Below, piece by piece: positions 17,700-27,400 of a DNA stretch of 64,000 nucleotides. The stretch's first letter is position 1, and each line of letters opens with the position of its first letter. The stretch comes from Actinomycetales bacterium. Lineage in GTDB: Bacteria > Actinomycetota > Actinomycetes > Actinomycetales > Dermatophilaceae. The notes under the pieces were generated by a model, which saw only the letters and a program-made list of their open reading frames with translations, had not been told where the DNA came from and searched no databases. The stretch spans positions 124,001 to 188,000 of the forward strand of contig JADJTP010000002.1 in NCBI GenBank assembly GCA_016711095.1, given 5' to 3'. Made by a program: the position numbers and the translations under genes.

Positions 17700-19134
17700 G
17701 TGGACTCTCCTTCTGGGGCCAGGCGGCCAGGGTCTGGGCGTAGCGGCGGTGCAGGGTGCTGACGACCGCGTCGATGGCGTCTGCGTCGGGGATGACGACG
17801 GGGTCCAGGACGCGGATGTCGACGACGCCGGGCCGGATGGTCCTGCCGTGTCGGGGCAGGATCTCACCGGTGTTGCGCAGCACGACGGGCACGATCGGCA
17901 CCCGCGCGGCGAGGGCAAGGTTGAAGGCCCCCTTACGGAAGGGCCGCAGCACCGGCGTCGGCGCGCGGGTGCCCTCGGGGAAGATGAGCAGCGACAGCCC
18001 CGCGCGAATGCGCTCGGTCACCTCCGCCAAGGCCGCCCGGGACGCCGCGGAGTTGCTGCGGTCGATGAAAACCGGGTCCAGCAGCACCGTCGCCAGCGCC
18101 GCCCGCGGATCCCAGCGGGCCTCGCGTTTGGCGACGATCGTGAAGTCTGCGCGCAGGAGAGTGGCCATGACGAGGGGGTCCAGGGCGCTCTGATGGTTGG
18201 CGATGACGACGGCGGGCCGGGTGGCGTGCAGGATGTCGAGTCCGGTGGCATCGATCCGCACCCCCGCCGCGCGAAGCGCGGTGTCGCAGCCGAGCGAGAC
18301 GCCGGTGGCCACCGCCGCCCGGCGGTCACGGGTGAGGGCGCCGCGCACCGCTGCGGCGGCCGCCCCGGCGTTGAGCGCCGTCATGGCTGCCGTCGTGCGC
18401 ACGAGTGACATCAGGTCTGCCCCACGCGGGTCGGCGATGTCCAGCACCTTCCAACCGAAGCGTCGGGCTGCCGACCGCAGACCAGGGTCGGGACTGAGCG
18501 CGACCGGTCGGCCGACCGTCGAAAGGAAATCGACGTCCTCGGGGCCGTTTCCATACCCGTGGCTGAGCCGCAGGTCGATGCCGTGTTCGCGCGCGAATCC
18601 CCGCACTCCGCGAGCCTTTTCGGGCCCCCAGCGCATCCGTCCGAGAAGGGCGCCGGTGAGGATGCCGTCCTGGACCTCCAGTTCGGTGCACACGAGATGC
18701 TCGATCCCCAAGTCCCGCGCGATCGGGGAGATCTGGTATGCCGTCGCCGCCGAGGAAATGACGACGGTGTGGCCCGCGAGCTGATGGGCTCGGACCAACT
18801 CGCGGGCCTGCGGCCTGATCGTGCGGGCGATCTTCTGCACGAAGAGTCGTTCGCCGAGATCGGCGAGGTTGTCCTCCGGTTGACCGGCGAAGGCCCGGAA
18901 GGCGAGGTCGGCGCCCTTGGTCGGGTCTCCGCCGAGGAACACGCCGTCAACGGCCGCAACCATCGTCCTGGCGCCCGATCGGATCCCGACCTCACGCCGA
19001 CGCAGCTGATCGGTGAGGAAGGCGTTGGCCGTGAACCCGGCGACGAGTGTGCCGTCAAGGTCGAAGAAGGCGCCGACATGCGGTCCGGTGGGACCGTCGG
19101 CGATCTCTTGCAGCTGCTCGGAAAGGGCGCTCAT
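17692..19134 (-). CDS. HAD phosphatase-1-acylglycerol-3-phosphate acyltransferase fusion (PlsC-like)
   Basis: A 480-residue two-domain protein. Residues 1-235 form a HAD-IB domain with DLDGT at 25-29 and a WGPEKARG lysine; motif III is the unusual GNGPEDVDFL rather than GDSxxD. Residues about 290-480 are a PlsC-type acyltransferase with NHQSALD at 313-319 and FPEGTR at 385-390. The same fusion occurs in mycobacteria (Rv2483c type). It probably acylates lysophosphatidate; the HAD substrate is unknown. It heads the lipid operon, overlapping gpsA by 8 bases, and an inverted repeat precedes its start. Confidence 0.9.
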   Translation of the reverse strand: MSALSEQLQEIADGPTGPHVGAFFDLDGTLVAGFTANAFLTDQLRRREVGIRSGARTMVAAVDGVFLGGDPTKGADLAFRAFAGQPEDNLADLGERLFVQKIARTIRPQARELVRAHQLAGHTVVISSAATAYQISPIARDLGIEHLVCTELEVQDGILTGALLGRMRWGPEKARGVRGFAREHGIDLRLSHGYGNGPEDVDFLSTVGRPVALSPDPGLRSAARRFGWKVLDIADPRGADLMSLVRTTAAMTALNAGAAAAAVRGALTRDRRAAVATGVSLGCDTALRAAGVRIDATGLDILHATRPAVVIANHQSALDPLVMATLLRADFTIVAKREARWDPRAALATVLLDPVFIDRSNSAASRAALAEVTERIRAGLSLLIFPEGTRAPTPVLRPFRKGAFNLALAARVPIVPVVLRNTGEILPRHGRTIRPGVVDIRVLDPVVIPDADAIDAVVSTLHRRYAQTLAAWPQKESPHA

Positions 19135-19142
19135 CGACTCCA

Positions 19143-19189
19143 GACTTCCCGCGGGTAGTCGTAGGTTGCCACACCGCCTGCGGGAAGTC
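19143..19189. promoter_or_regulatory. 10-bp inverted repeat between valS and the lipid operon
   Basis: GACTTCCCGC (19143-19152) pairs perfectly with GCGGGAAGTC (19180-19189) across a 27-base spacer. It lies in the 92-base gap between the valS stop and the HAD-PlsC start, both on the minus strand. It could be the valS terminator or an operator/leader hairpin of the lipid operon; sequence alone does not decide. Confidence 0.5.
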
Positions 19190-19226
19190 GACGCTTACCC
19201 GGACCTCGTTGAAGCAACCCGCAGGG

Positions 19227-21854
19227 TCAGCCCGCAGGTGCCGGAGACTTCTCGACGGGAACCAATACCGGGTCGCGCACCTCGATGGCGTCGGCGACGG
19301 CATACGCGAGGGTGGTGATCCGGCCTGCGGCGCGCAAGTCCGCCTCTGCCGCGCGGACCGAGTCGGCGAGCGCGTCGGGCAGGGCGAGTGTCATCGATGC
19401 GACCTCGGCGCGCATGCCAAGCTTCGCCTCGGACTTCACCTTGCGCACCGCGGCGAGCGCCGCACCGGCAGCGACGAGCACGCTCGGGTCGCCCCCCACG
19501 CCGCTCGGCGCGGCGTCCTCGGCGACCGGCCAGGGCTGGCGGTGCACCGACTCCGAGCGCCACCACGACCAGACCTCTTCGGTGACGTAGGGCAAGATCG
19601 GGGCGAGCAGCCGCAGCAACACGTCAAGGGCGACTCGTAGCGCGGCCCGGGCCGACGCGGCCCCGGCCTCTCCCTGACCGCCGTACGCACGGTCTTTGAC
19701 GAGCTCCAGATAGTCGTCGCAGAAGGTCCAGAAGAATGACTCGGTGAACTCCAGGGACCGGGTGTAGTCCCACGCCTCGAAACCGGCCGTGGCAGTGCGC
19801 ACCACGTCGGCCAAGGCGGCGAGCATCGAGCGGTCCAGGGGTTCGGTGACTGCCGCGGCGAGCTCGCCCTCGACCTCACCGAACGACAAGGCGAACTTGC
19901 TTGCGTTGAGCACCTTGATCGCCAACCGGCGTCCGACCTTGATCTGGCCGGCATCGAAGGCCGCGTCGGCGCCCAGCCGTCCCGAGGCGGCCCAATAGCG
20001 CACCGCGTCGGCCGAGTGCTCCTTGACGAGGGCCTCGGGCGTCACGACATTGCCCCGGGACTTGCTCATCTTCTTGCGGTCCGGGTCCAGGATCCAGCCA
20101 GATATCGCCGCGTCGGTCCAGGGCACCGACCCGTGCTCGTGATGTGCGCGGACGATCGTCGCGAACAGCCAGGTGCGGATGATGTCGTGTGCCTGGGGAC
20201 GCAGGTCCATCGGGAAGACCGCGGCGAACAACTCGGGGTCACCGCGCCACCCGGCAGCGATCTGTGGCGAGAGCGACGAGGTTGCCCAGGTGTCCATGAC
20301 GTCGGGGTCGCCGACGAAACCGCCCGGTATGCCGCGCTGGGCCTCAGTGAAGCCCTCCGGGAGGGCGACGGCCGGGTCGATCGGCAGTTGGTCCTCACGC
20401 GGTGCCAACGGCGTGTCGTAGTCGGGCTCACCCTGCTCGTCGAGCCGATACCAGACCGGGATCGGCACGCCGAAGAACCGCTGGCGGGAGATGAGCCAGT
20501 CGCCGTTGAGGCCCTGCACCCAGTTCTCGTAGCGGCTGCGCATAAAGCCGGGGTGGAACGCGATCTCGCGGCCCCGCTGGACAAGGGCGGCGTTCAGGTC
20601 AGTGTCGCGGCCCCCGTTGCGGATGTACCACTGGCGCGAGGACACGATCTCCAGCGGCTTCTCTCCGCGCTCGTAGAAGTTGGCCTTGCGCATCGTCGGG
20701 GTCGGCTCGCCGTCCAGGTCGCCGCTGACGCGCAGCGCCGCGACGATGGCCTCACGGGCCGCGTATGCCGTCGCGCCGGCAAGCTGGGCGGCATACAGTT
20801 CTGCGCCCGTGCCGGTGAGCCACGCGGGGGTCTGGGCGTCGAGACGGCCGCTGCGGGTGATGAGCGAGCGATTGGGCAGGCGCAGCTCGCGCCACCAGAT
20901 GACGTCGGTGAGGTCGCCGAAGGTGCAGCACATCGCGATGCCTGCGCCCTTGTCGGGCTCGGCCAGGTGGTGTGGGAGCACCGGCAGTTCGACGCCGAAG
21001 AGCGGAGATACCACCGTCGTGCCGAAAAGCGGCTGGTAGCGCTCGTCGTCGGGGTGTGCGATAAGGGCGACGCACGCGGGAATGAGCTCGGGCCGGGTCG
21101 TCTCGATATGGATCGGCGCGCCGTCCGCGGTGCGATGAAAGGCCACCCGGTGGTAGGCGCCCGGATAGTCCTTGGCTTCCAGCTCGGCCTGGGCGACAGC
21201 AGTCTGGAAGGTCACGTCCCACAGGCCGGGAGCCTGCAGGGAGTAGGCCTCCCCGCGGGCGAGGTTGCGCAGGAAGGCCTGCTGGGCGGTCGCCCGTGAG
21301 TGGTCGTCGATGGTGCGGTAGGAGATGTCCCAGTCGAGAGAGAATCCCATCCGCCGGAAGAGTGCCTCGAAGGCGACCTCGTCCAGGACGGTGAGCTCGT
21401 CGCACAGCTCGATGAAGTTCTGCCGGCTGATCGGCACCTGGTCGGCGGCCTTGACGGAGGCGACGTCGCCATGATGCGGGGGCTGGAAGCCGGGGTCGTA
21501 GGGCAACGCGGCGTCACCGCGGACGCCGTAGTAGTTCTGCACCCGCTTCTCGGTCGGCAGCCCGTTGTCGTCCCAGCCGATCGGATAGAAGACCTCCAGG
21601 CCCGCCATCCGCTTGTAGCGAGCCATGCAGTCGGTGTGGGTGTAGGAGAAGACGTGGCCCATGTGCAACGACCCGGAGGCGGTCGGCGGGGGAGTGTCGA
21701 TGGAGAAGACCGCGCTGCGCGGGCCGGCCGTCGCCCGGTCGCGGTCGAACCGATAGGTTCCCTCGGCCTGCCACACCGCGCCCCACTTCTCTTCGAGGCC
21801 GTCGACCGTGGGCCGGTCGGGTATCGATCTCGGGTGGGCTGGTGCGCTGGTCAT
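19227..21854 (-). CDS. valS: valine-tRNA ligase
   Basis: An 875-residue class I aminoacyl-tRNA synthetase that charges tRNA-Val and edits mischarged threonine. The HIGH-type motif is HMGH at 64-67 within SGSLHMGHVFSYTHTD and the KMSKS loop is KKMSKSRGN near residue 593. The C-terminal tail is short and ends VEKSPAPAG. I choose ATG at 21854 because GGGAAG lies about 9 bases upstream; an ATG three codons earlier (21863) is too close to that site, and the open frame to 22118 overlaps the divergent GNAT gene's leader. No T-box leader is visible. Confidence 0.96.
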   Translation of the reverse strand: MTSAPAHPRSIPDRPTVDGLEEKWGAVWQAEGTYRFDRDRATAGPRSAVFSIDTPPPTASGSLHMGHVFSYTHTDCMARYKRMAGLEVFYPIGWDDNGLPTEKRVQNYYGVRGDAALPYDPGFQPPHHGDVASVKAADQVPISRQNFIELCDELTVLDEVAFEALFRRMGFSLDWDISYRTIDDHSRATAQQAFLRNLARGEAYSLQAPGLWDVTFQTAVAQAELEAKDYPGAYHRVAFHRTADGAPIHIETTRPELIPACVALIAHPDDERYQPLFGTTVVSPLFGVELPVLPHHLAEPDKGAGIAMCCTFGDLTDVIWWRELRLPNRSLITRSGRLDAQTPAWLTGTGAELYAAQLAGATAYAAREAIVAALRVSGDLDGEPTPTMRKANFYERGEKPLEIVSSRQWYIRNGGRDTDLNAALVQRGREIAFHPGFMRSRYENWVQGLNGDWLISRQRFFGVPIPVWYRLDEQGEPDYDTPLAPREDQLPIDPAVALPEGFTEAQRGIPGGFVGDPDVMDTWATSSLSPQIAAGWRGDPELFAAVFPMDLRPQAHDIIRTWLFATIVRAHHEHGSVPWTDAAISGWILDPDRKKMSKSRGNVVTPEALVKEHSADAVRYWAASGRLGADAAFDAGQIKVGRRLAIKVLNASKFALSFGEVEGELAAAVTEPLDRSMLAALADVVRTATAGFEAWDYTRSLEFTESFFWTFCDDYLELVKDRAYGGQGEAGAASARAALRVALDVLLRLLAPILPYVTEEVWSWWRSESVHRQPWPVAEDAAPSGVGGDPSVLVAAGAALAAVRKVKSEAKLGMRAEVASMTLALPDALADSVRAAEADLRAAGRITTLAYAVADAIEVRDPVLVPVEKSPAPAG

Positions 21855-22057
21855 GGGGAGCATCTTCCCATCACGCACCGGTGACCCCGAACTTCTGTCG
21901 CCCGGCGCGAACCCCCCTGGCCAGGCCCGGGCCGACCGGTGTGATCGGGCCGGTGTGATCGGGCCGACCAGTGGCGAAGGTCGCATGCCCCGGATTCGCT
22001 TGATGGCACCGGCTAGGGTCCTAATGACGCCTTCGACACGAAGGAGGTGCTGGCGCC

Positions 22058-22591
22058 ATGACGGCGATGTGTGCCCCAGTGTCTCCCGGGACGACCAATT
22101 GGCGGGTGGCGTTACCAATGCCGTTGATCGATGCGGACGGCCGGGAGCTGTTGCTGCGTCTCATCGTCCCCGCCGACGAGTCGGCGATCCGAGTCCTGCA
22201 CGAAGGCTGTTCGATCGCCACCCTGCGCTGGCGCTATTTCGGGGGAGGCGAGCAGGTCGAGCACCTGCTGTCCTGGATCTTTGATGCTGGCCAAGGGGAG
22301 GCGGTCGGTGTCTGGGCACAGGACCGTCTGGTGGCTATCGGCAACCTCATGCTCCCGGACTCGACGGGCACGGGTGAGGTGGCGTTCCTGGTCGAAGACG
22401 CCTGGCAGGGGCGTGGAATCGGCTCGGCGTTGGTCGATCTGGTCACGGATCTAGCCCGCGATGAAGGGTGCCGTTACCTGCACGCCGACGTGTCCCTGGA
22501 CAATGGCCGGATGCGGGTGCTGTTCGCCCGGCGCGACTGGAAGAGCACGGTGCTCGATGGCGACTACTCGATGGGTCTGCTGCTCGCCTGA
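22058..22591 (+). CDS. GNAT-family N-acetyltransferase
   Basis: A 177-residue acetyltransferase. The central EVAFLVEDAWQGRGIGSALV is the acetyl-CoA binding core, and LRLIVPADESAIRVLHEG near the N-terminus is the usual first strand and helix. The domain resembles the acetyltransferase part of actinobacterial protein-lysine acetyltransferases (Pat type), but no regulatory cyclic-nucleotide domain is present, so the substrate is open. An AAGGAGG ribosome site lies 11 bases before the ATG. It is transcribed divergently from valS and away from it by about 200 bases. Confidence 0.85.
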   Translation: MTAMCAPVSPGTTNWRVALPMPLIDADGRELLLRLIVPADESAIRVLHEGCSIATLRWRYFGGGEQVEHLLSWIFDAGQGEAVGVWAQDRLVAIGNLMLPDSTGTGEVAFLVEDAWQGRGIGSALVDLVTDLARDEGCRYLHADVSLDNGRMRVLFARRDWKSTVLDGDYSMGLLLA

Positions 22592-22698
22592 CAGTCCTGT
22601 CACCAGCGGGGTACCGCCCCTTCCGGATCGGGGGATTCAGCCGCCGCAACCGGGTCAGTGCCGCAAACTCCGACGGATCGGACCTACAGTGAGGTCCC

Positions 22699-23490
22699 GT
22701 GGACCTCGTCTATTACCCCGTCATCGCGATAACCAAAGCTCTGTTCGCCGCGCAGGGGCTCCGTTTCACCATGACCGGATGTGAAAACGTGCCGCGCCGC
22801 GGTGGCGCGGTGGTGGCGATCAACCACACGGGATACTTCGACTTCACGCATGCTGGCAACGCCACGCTCCAGCGCCGCCGCTTCATCCGGTTCATGGCGA
22901 AGGAGTCGATCTTCCACCACCCGGTCGGCGGCCCACTGATGCGCGGGATGAAGCACATCCCGGTCGACCGGGCCGCAGGCGGCTCGGCATACCTGGCGGC
23001 GGTGGCGGCGCTGCGCTCGGGAGAGCTTGTGGGGGTCTATCCGGAGGCCACGATCTCTCGGTCCTTCGAGCTCAAGGCCTTCAAACCCGGTGCAGCGCGG
23101 ATGGCCCAGGAGGCTGGCGTGCCGATCCTGCCGACCATCGTCTGGGGCGCCCAACGGGTGTGGACCAAGGACCACCCCAAGCGGATGGGGCGCACCAACA
23201 CGCCGATCTTCGTCGACATCGGCCCGCCGATCACCGTGGGCGCCGACGAGCACCCGGTGGCGGCCACCGACCGGCTCAAGACGGCGATGGCGGCCCAGCT
23301 CGAGGCCGTCTGGGCGGCATACCCGCCAGTTCCCGAGGAAGAGCTCGTCTTCGTGCCACAGCGAATGGGTGGCCGCGCGCCGACCTTGGAGCAAGCCGAG
23401 GAGCTTTACCGGCAGGAGCTGGCCCGCAAGGCCGCCAAGCGAGCGGCGAAGGCTGCGCAGCGATCGCAAGAGCCCGGCGCCGGCCGGTAA
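22699..23490 (+). CDS. 1-acyl-sn-glycerol-3-phosphate acyltransferase family protein
   Basis: A 263-residue PlsC-like enzyme that would acylate lysophosphatidate on the inner membrane face. The first motif is NHTGYFD (NHxxxxD). The second, normally FPEGTR, reads YPEATIS, a variant seen in several actinobacterial members. The end is a lysine/alanine-rich helix (ARKAAKRAAKAAQR). GTG at 22699 is the start. It is a second acyltransferase besides the HAD fusion at 17692 and is followed by the TIGR03936-like gene after only 9 bases. Confidence 0.88.
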   Translation: MDLVYYPVIAITKALFAAQGLRFTMTGCENVPRRGGAVVAINHTGYFDFTHAGNATLQRRRFIRFMAKESIFHHPVGGPLMRGMKHIPVDRAAGGSAYLAAVAALRSGELVGVYPEATISRSFELKAFKPGAARMAQEAGVPILPTIVWGAQRVWTKDHPKRMGRTNTPIFVDIGPPITVGADEHPVAATDRLKTAMAAQLEAVWAAYPPVPEEELVFVPQRMGGRAPTLEQAEELYRQELARKAAKRAAKAAQRSQEPGAGR

Positions 23491-23499
23491 CCTGCCGCC

Positions 23500-24282
23500 A
23501 TGGGTCCCCGGCAGCGTGAGCCGTCCGGCCCGCCCCCAGCACCGGTCGTACAGAAACTCCGGATCCGCTATGCCAAGCGCGGTCGTCTGCGCTTCTCGTC
23601 CACCCGCGACTTCCAGCGTGCGTTGCAGCGGGCCCTGCGGCGAGCCGCCGTGCCGATGGCCTTCTCGGCCGGCTTCCACCCTCACCCCAAGATCTCGTAT
23701 GCCAACGCCGCGTCCACCGGCACGGCGAGTGAGGCCGAATACGTGGAGATCTCGGTGACCGAGCGCGTCGACCCCGATGCCCTCCGGGCAGCCCTCGACG
23801 CGGCGCTGCCGACGGGGCTGGACGTGGTGCAGGTGGTCGAGGCGGGCCCGGGGTCATTGGCCGAGCGGCTGGAAGCCAGCGATTGGGCGGTCGCATTCCG
23901 CGGCATACCGGCGGGGACGGTGGCCGAGGCGACGGCTGCTTTCCTCGCAACCGACAGGGTCGAGGTCACCCGGGTCCTCAAGAGCGGCCCGCGGATCTTT
24001 GACGCGCGAGCCGCCGTGCTGTCCATGACGGCAGCCACAGCCGGGAGTGTCGCGGCTTTGACAGACGTCGTGCCCGCTGAGTGTGCGATAATCCGCTTGG
24101 TCGTGCGGCACACCACACCAGCCGTACGCCCCGACGACATTCTGACCGCGCTCCGTGCAGTGGCCGGTCTGGAGCCGCCGACACCGCCCCTGGTGGTCCG
24201 GCTGGCCCAGGGCCCCCTGCGTCCCGGCAGCGTGCTGGTGGCTGATCCCTTGGCTGCCGACGAGAAGGCCGACGGCGCCTGA
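23500..24282 (+). CDS. TIGR03936-family radical SAM-associated protein (DUF2344)
   Basis: A 260-residue protein with the family core RYAKRGRLRFSSTRDFQRAL and GFHPHPKISYANAAS. The function is unsettled; in many bacteria it lies next to, or is fused to, a B12-binding radical SAM protein and stands upstream of RNase E/G. The downstream neighbour here is indeed rne, but the upstream partner is an acyltransferase, so the radical SAM gene is missing from this spot. It may be encoded elsewhere. No cofactor motif is visible in this protein itself. Confidence 0.85.
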   Translation: MGPRQREPSGPPPAPVVQKLRIRYAKRGRLRFSSTRDFQRALQRALRRAAVPMAFSAGFHPHPKISYANAASTGTASEAEYVEISVTERVDPDALRAALDAALPTGLDVVQVVEAGPGSLAERLEASDWAVAFRGIPAGTVAEATAAFLATDRVEVTRVLKSGPRIFDARAAVLSMTAATAGSVAALTDVVPAECAIIRLVVRHTTPAVRPDDILTALRAVAGLEPPTPPLVVRLAQGPLRPGSVLVADPLAADEKADGA

Positions 24283-24364
24283 CTGGTGCCGCGCAACCCG
24301 CGCGAACCGCTCAGGCGTAGCGAGACGACTTCCGTCCCGTCGCACCCGCGGCGTCGACGACGCA

Positions 24365-24401
24365 CACCGCGCCACGCGGTGACGTGGGGGAGCGCCCCAC
24401 G
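24365..24401 (+). promoter_or_regulatory. two tandem hairpins in the rne leader
   Basis: CACCGCG-CCA-CGCGGTG (24365-24381) and CGTGGGG-GAGCG-CCCCACG (24383-24401) are perfect 7-bp stems one base apart. They end about 40 bases before the rne start, inside its presumed 5' leader. E. coli rne is autoregulated through leader hairpins; a similar role here is inference. Confidence 0.5.
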
Positions 24402-24439
24402 GTGTGGGCGTCGCTACGTGGGTGACGAGAGGACGCCAC

Positions 24440-27400
24440 ATGGCATCCACCGAGGACCACACACCCGATCTCTTCGAGGCGCCGACTGCGGCGCCCGCCA
24501 CAGACAGCAACGACACGGCTGGTATGCCGCCCGCGCCGGTCCGCCGTAGGGCAGCCCGGCCTCGGGCTGCGGCCAAGGCAGGTCCGCCGCCCGTCGCTGT
24601 CGCCGAGACCGCCGCCGATGGCGCTGAGACATCGCACGACGGTCTCGTGACGTCCGCCGATGGTGCTGAGGCCATGGCCGTGGCGCCTGCCGAGGCCGCG
24701 CCGGCCAAGCGCCCCCGCAAGGCCGCTGCGCGCAAGAGCGCCACGCCCGCTGCTGCGGTGACAGACACGGCCGACTCGGAGCAGACCGACGCGCCCGCTG
24801 CCGGAGACCCGCAGGCCGCGCCGGTCAAGCGCCGCACCCGGCGGGTCGCTGCCGCCGCTGAGGGAGAAGAGTCCAGCGAGCCGGCCGCGACGCCGCCCAG
24901 CACTGCCCCTCGCCGACGCACCGCGCGCGGGCGCGCAGCTGGGCAGACGGGGGCAGATGAGCCCGTTGAGCTCACGTCAGCAGCCGCCTCCACCGATGGT
25001 GCTGTCGCCGACGATGTCGATGCCGAGACTGGTGATGCCGAGACTGTCGATGTCGAGGGGGCCGAGGTAGCCGAAGCTCACGACGTCGGAACGGTGCCGG
25101 CCTTCGGCGTCCTCTTCCAGGCGCCGGTCTCGCCCGTCCGTCGGCGAGCGACCCGTCCGGCGGCTGCACCGGTTCCGGCGGACGAAGGCGCCCAAGCCAC
25201 CGGCACGGACCTCCCTCTTGTGGCGAACGAGGACGCCGAGCAGTCCGATCTTGGCGACGACGAGAGCGGCCCGGCGGCTCGCCGCCGCCGCCGTCGTGGA
25301 GGCAAGGGTCGTCGGGGACGCAGCGTCGAGGCCGGGCCAGGTGCCGAGGCCGGGCTAGGCGTCGAGGACGACGCTCCAGCAGCGGCCGATGAGCCGGAAG
25401 CCGGTGACGCCGGTCCTGACGTTGACGTCGTCGAGGACGGCGACCCGTCCGAGAGCGCGAGTCGGCGACGCACGCGCCGCCGTCGCCGCGGATCGAGCGC
25501 GGCCGAGGTCGAAGACCGTCCGGGGGTGGTGACGCGCGTCCGGGAAGTCCGGTCCGCCCGCGACGAGGTCACCGGCGTGCGGGGGTCGACGCGGCTCGAG
25601 GCCAAGAAGCAGCGCCGTCGCGACGGTCGGGAGGCCGGCCGTCGGCGACAGGTCATCACCGAGGCGGAGTTCCTTGCCCGGCGTGAGAGTGTCGAGCGGG
25701 TCATGGTTGTGCGAGCCAAGGAGGGGCGCACCCAGATCGGCGTCCTCGAGGACGGAGTGCTCGTCGAGCACTACGTCTCCCGCGAGACCAACGCCACGAT
25801 GGCCGGCAACATTTACCTCGGCAAGGTCCAGAACGTCCTGCCCTCGATGGAGGCGGCATTCGTTGACATCGGCCGCGGCCGCAACGCCGTCCTGTATGCC
25901 GGTGAGGTCAACTGGGACGCGGCAGGGATGGAGGTCGGCGCGCCCAAACGCATCGAAAACGCCTTGAGCTCCGGGCAGTCGGTCCTCGTCCAGGTCACCA
26001 AGGACCCCATCGGGCATAAGGGTGCTCGACTCACCTCTCAGGTCTCGTTGCCCGGCCGTTTCCTCGTCTACGTGCCGGACAGCTCGATGACCGGCATCTC
26101 CCGCAAACTGCCGGACACTGAGCGCAACCGCCTCAAGCGGATCCTGCGCGACGTTGTCCCCGAGTCGGCCGGAGTGATCGTCCGGACCGCCGCAGAGGGA
26201 GCCTCCGAGGACGAACTGCGCGCCGACGTCGAGCGGCTCACCGCCATCTGGGAACAGCTGAAAGCCAAGGCCGAGGCGGTGCTGAGCGGCAAGAAGGGCA
26301 AGGGCAGCGCCCCGATGCTCCTGCACGGCGAGCCCGACATGACGGTCCGGGTGATCCGCGACGTCTTCAACGAGGACTTCGGCGACCTGGTCATCTCCGG
26401 CGAGTCGGCGTGGACCGAGGTCAACGACTACGTCGCCTCGGTCGCCCCGGATCTCGCCGGACGCATGTCCCGGTGGACTGGCGAACGCGACGTCTTTTCG
26501 CACTATCGGATCGACGAGCAGATCGCCAAGGCCATGGACCGCAAGGTGTGGTTGCCGTCGGGGGGATCGCTCGTCATCGACCGAACCGAGGCGATGACGG
26601 TCGTCGACGTCAACACCGGCAAGTTCATCGGGTCGGGCGGCAACCTTGAGGAGACGGTGACCCGCAACAACATCGAGGCGGCCGAAGAGATCGTCCGCCA
26701 ACTTCGCCTGCGCGACATCGGCGGAATCATCGTCATCGACTTCATCGACATGGTTCTGGAGTCCAACCGCGACCTCGTCGTGCGGCGCTTGCTCGAGTGC
26801 TTGGGCCGCGACCGAACGAAGCACCAGGTCGCCGAAGTGACCTCGCTCGGGCTGGTGCAGATGACCCGCAAGAGGGTGGGGGCAGGGCTCATCGAGGCGT
26901 TCTCGGAGCCTTGCGAGCACTGCAATGGTCGGGGTTACCACGTACAGGCCGACCCGGTCGACAAGGCCGCCGCTGGATCGGCTGACGAGGCGCCTGCCGC
27001 CGTATCGGGCGCAGCGCAGCCGCAGTCACGGTCGCGACGCCCACGATCGGGTGCCCCGATCGAGCCCCAGCCACCGGCGTCGCCGCCGGCTGGGGGCCCG
27101 ACACACGCCCAGATCGCTGCCGCCGCGCATGCCGCTGCGATCAAGAGCGCCGTTCCTGTTGACGCTGTAGACACGGCCGCCGGGCACGACACTGTCCCCG
27201 GGGATGTCGACGCGGTCGACGCGGTCGACGCCGAGATCGTGAGCGAAGCGCCCGACATCGAGGGCAGCGAGTCAGGGTCTGACGGGGGTCTGGTGGACTC
27301 CGGCCCGCAGCCCGAGGTCGACCACGCTCACGAGCGGGCAGACCACCCGGGGGAGGTTGTCGACTCAGAGGACGACGTGCACATTGACGATGTCGTGGAC

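Noticed and set aside
21855..22057. T-box leader before valS
   Set aside because: No T-box consensus or specifier hairpin is visible, and the gap is shared with a divergent gene.
25355..26941. 528-codon minus-strand frame opposite rne
   Set aside because: It is antisense to the catalytic core of RNase E/G and shows no ribosome site or domain.
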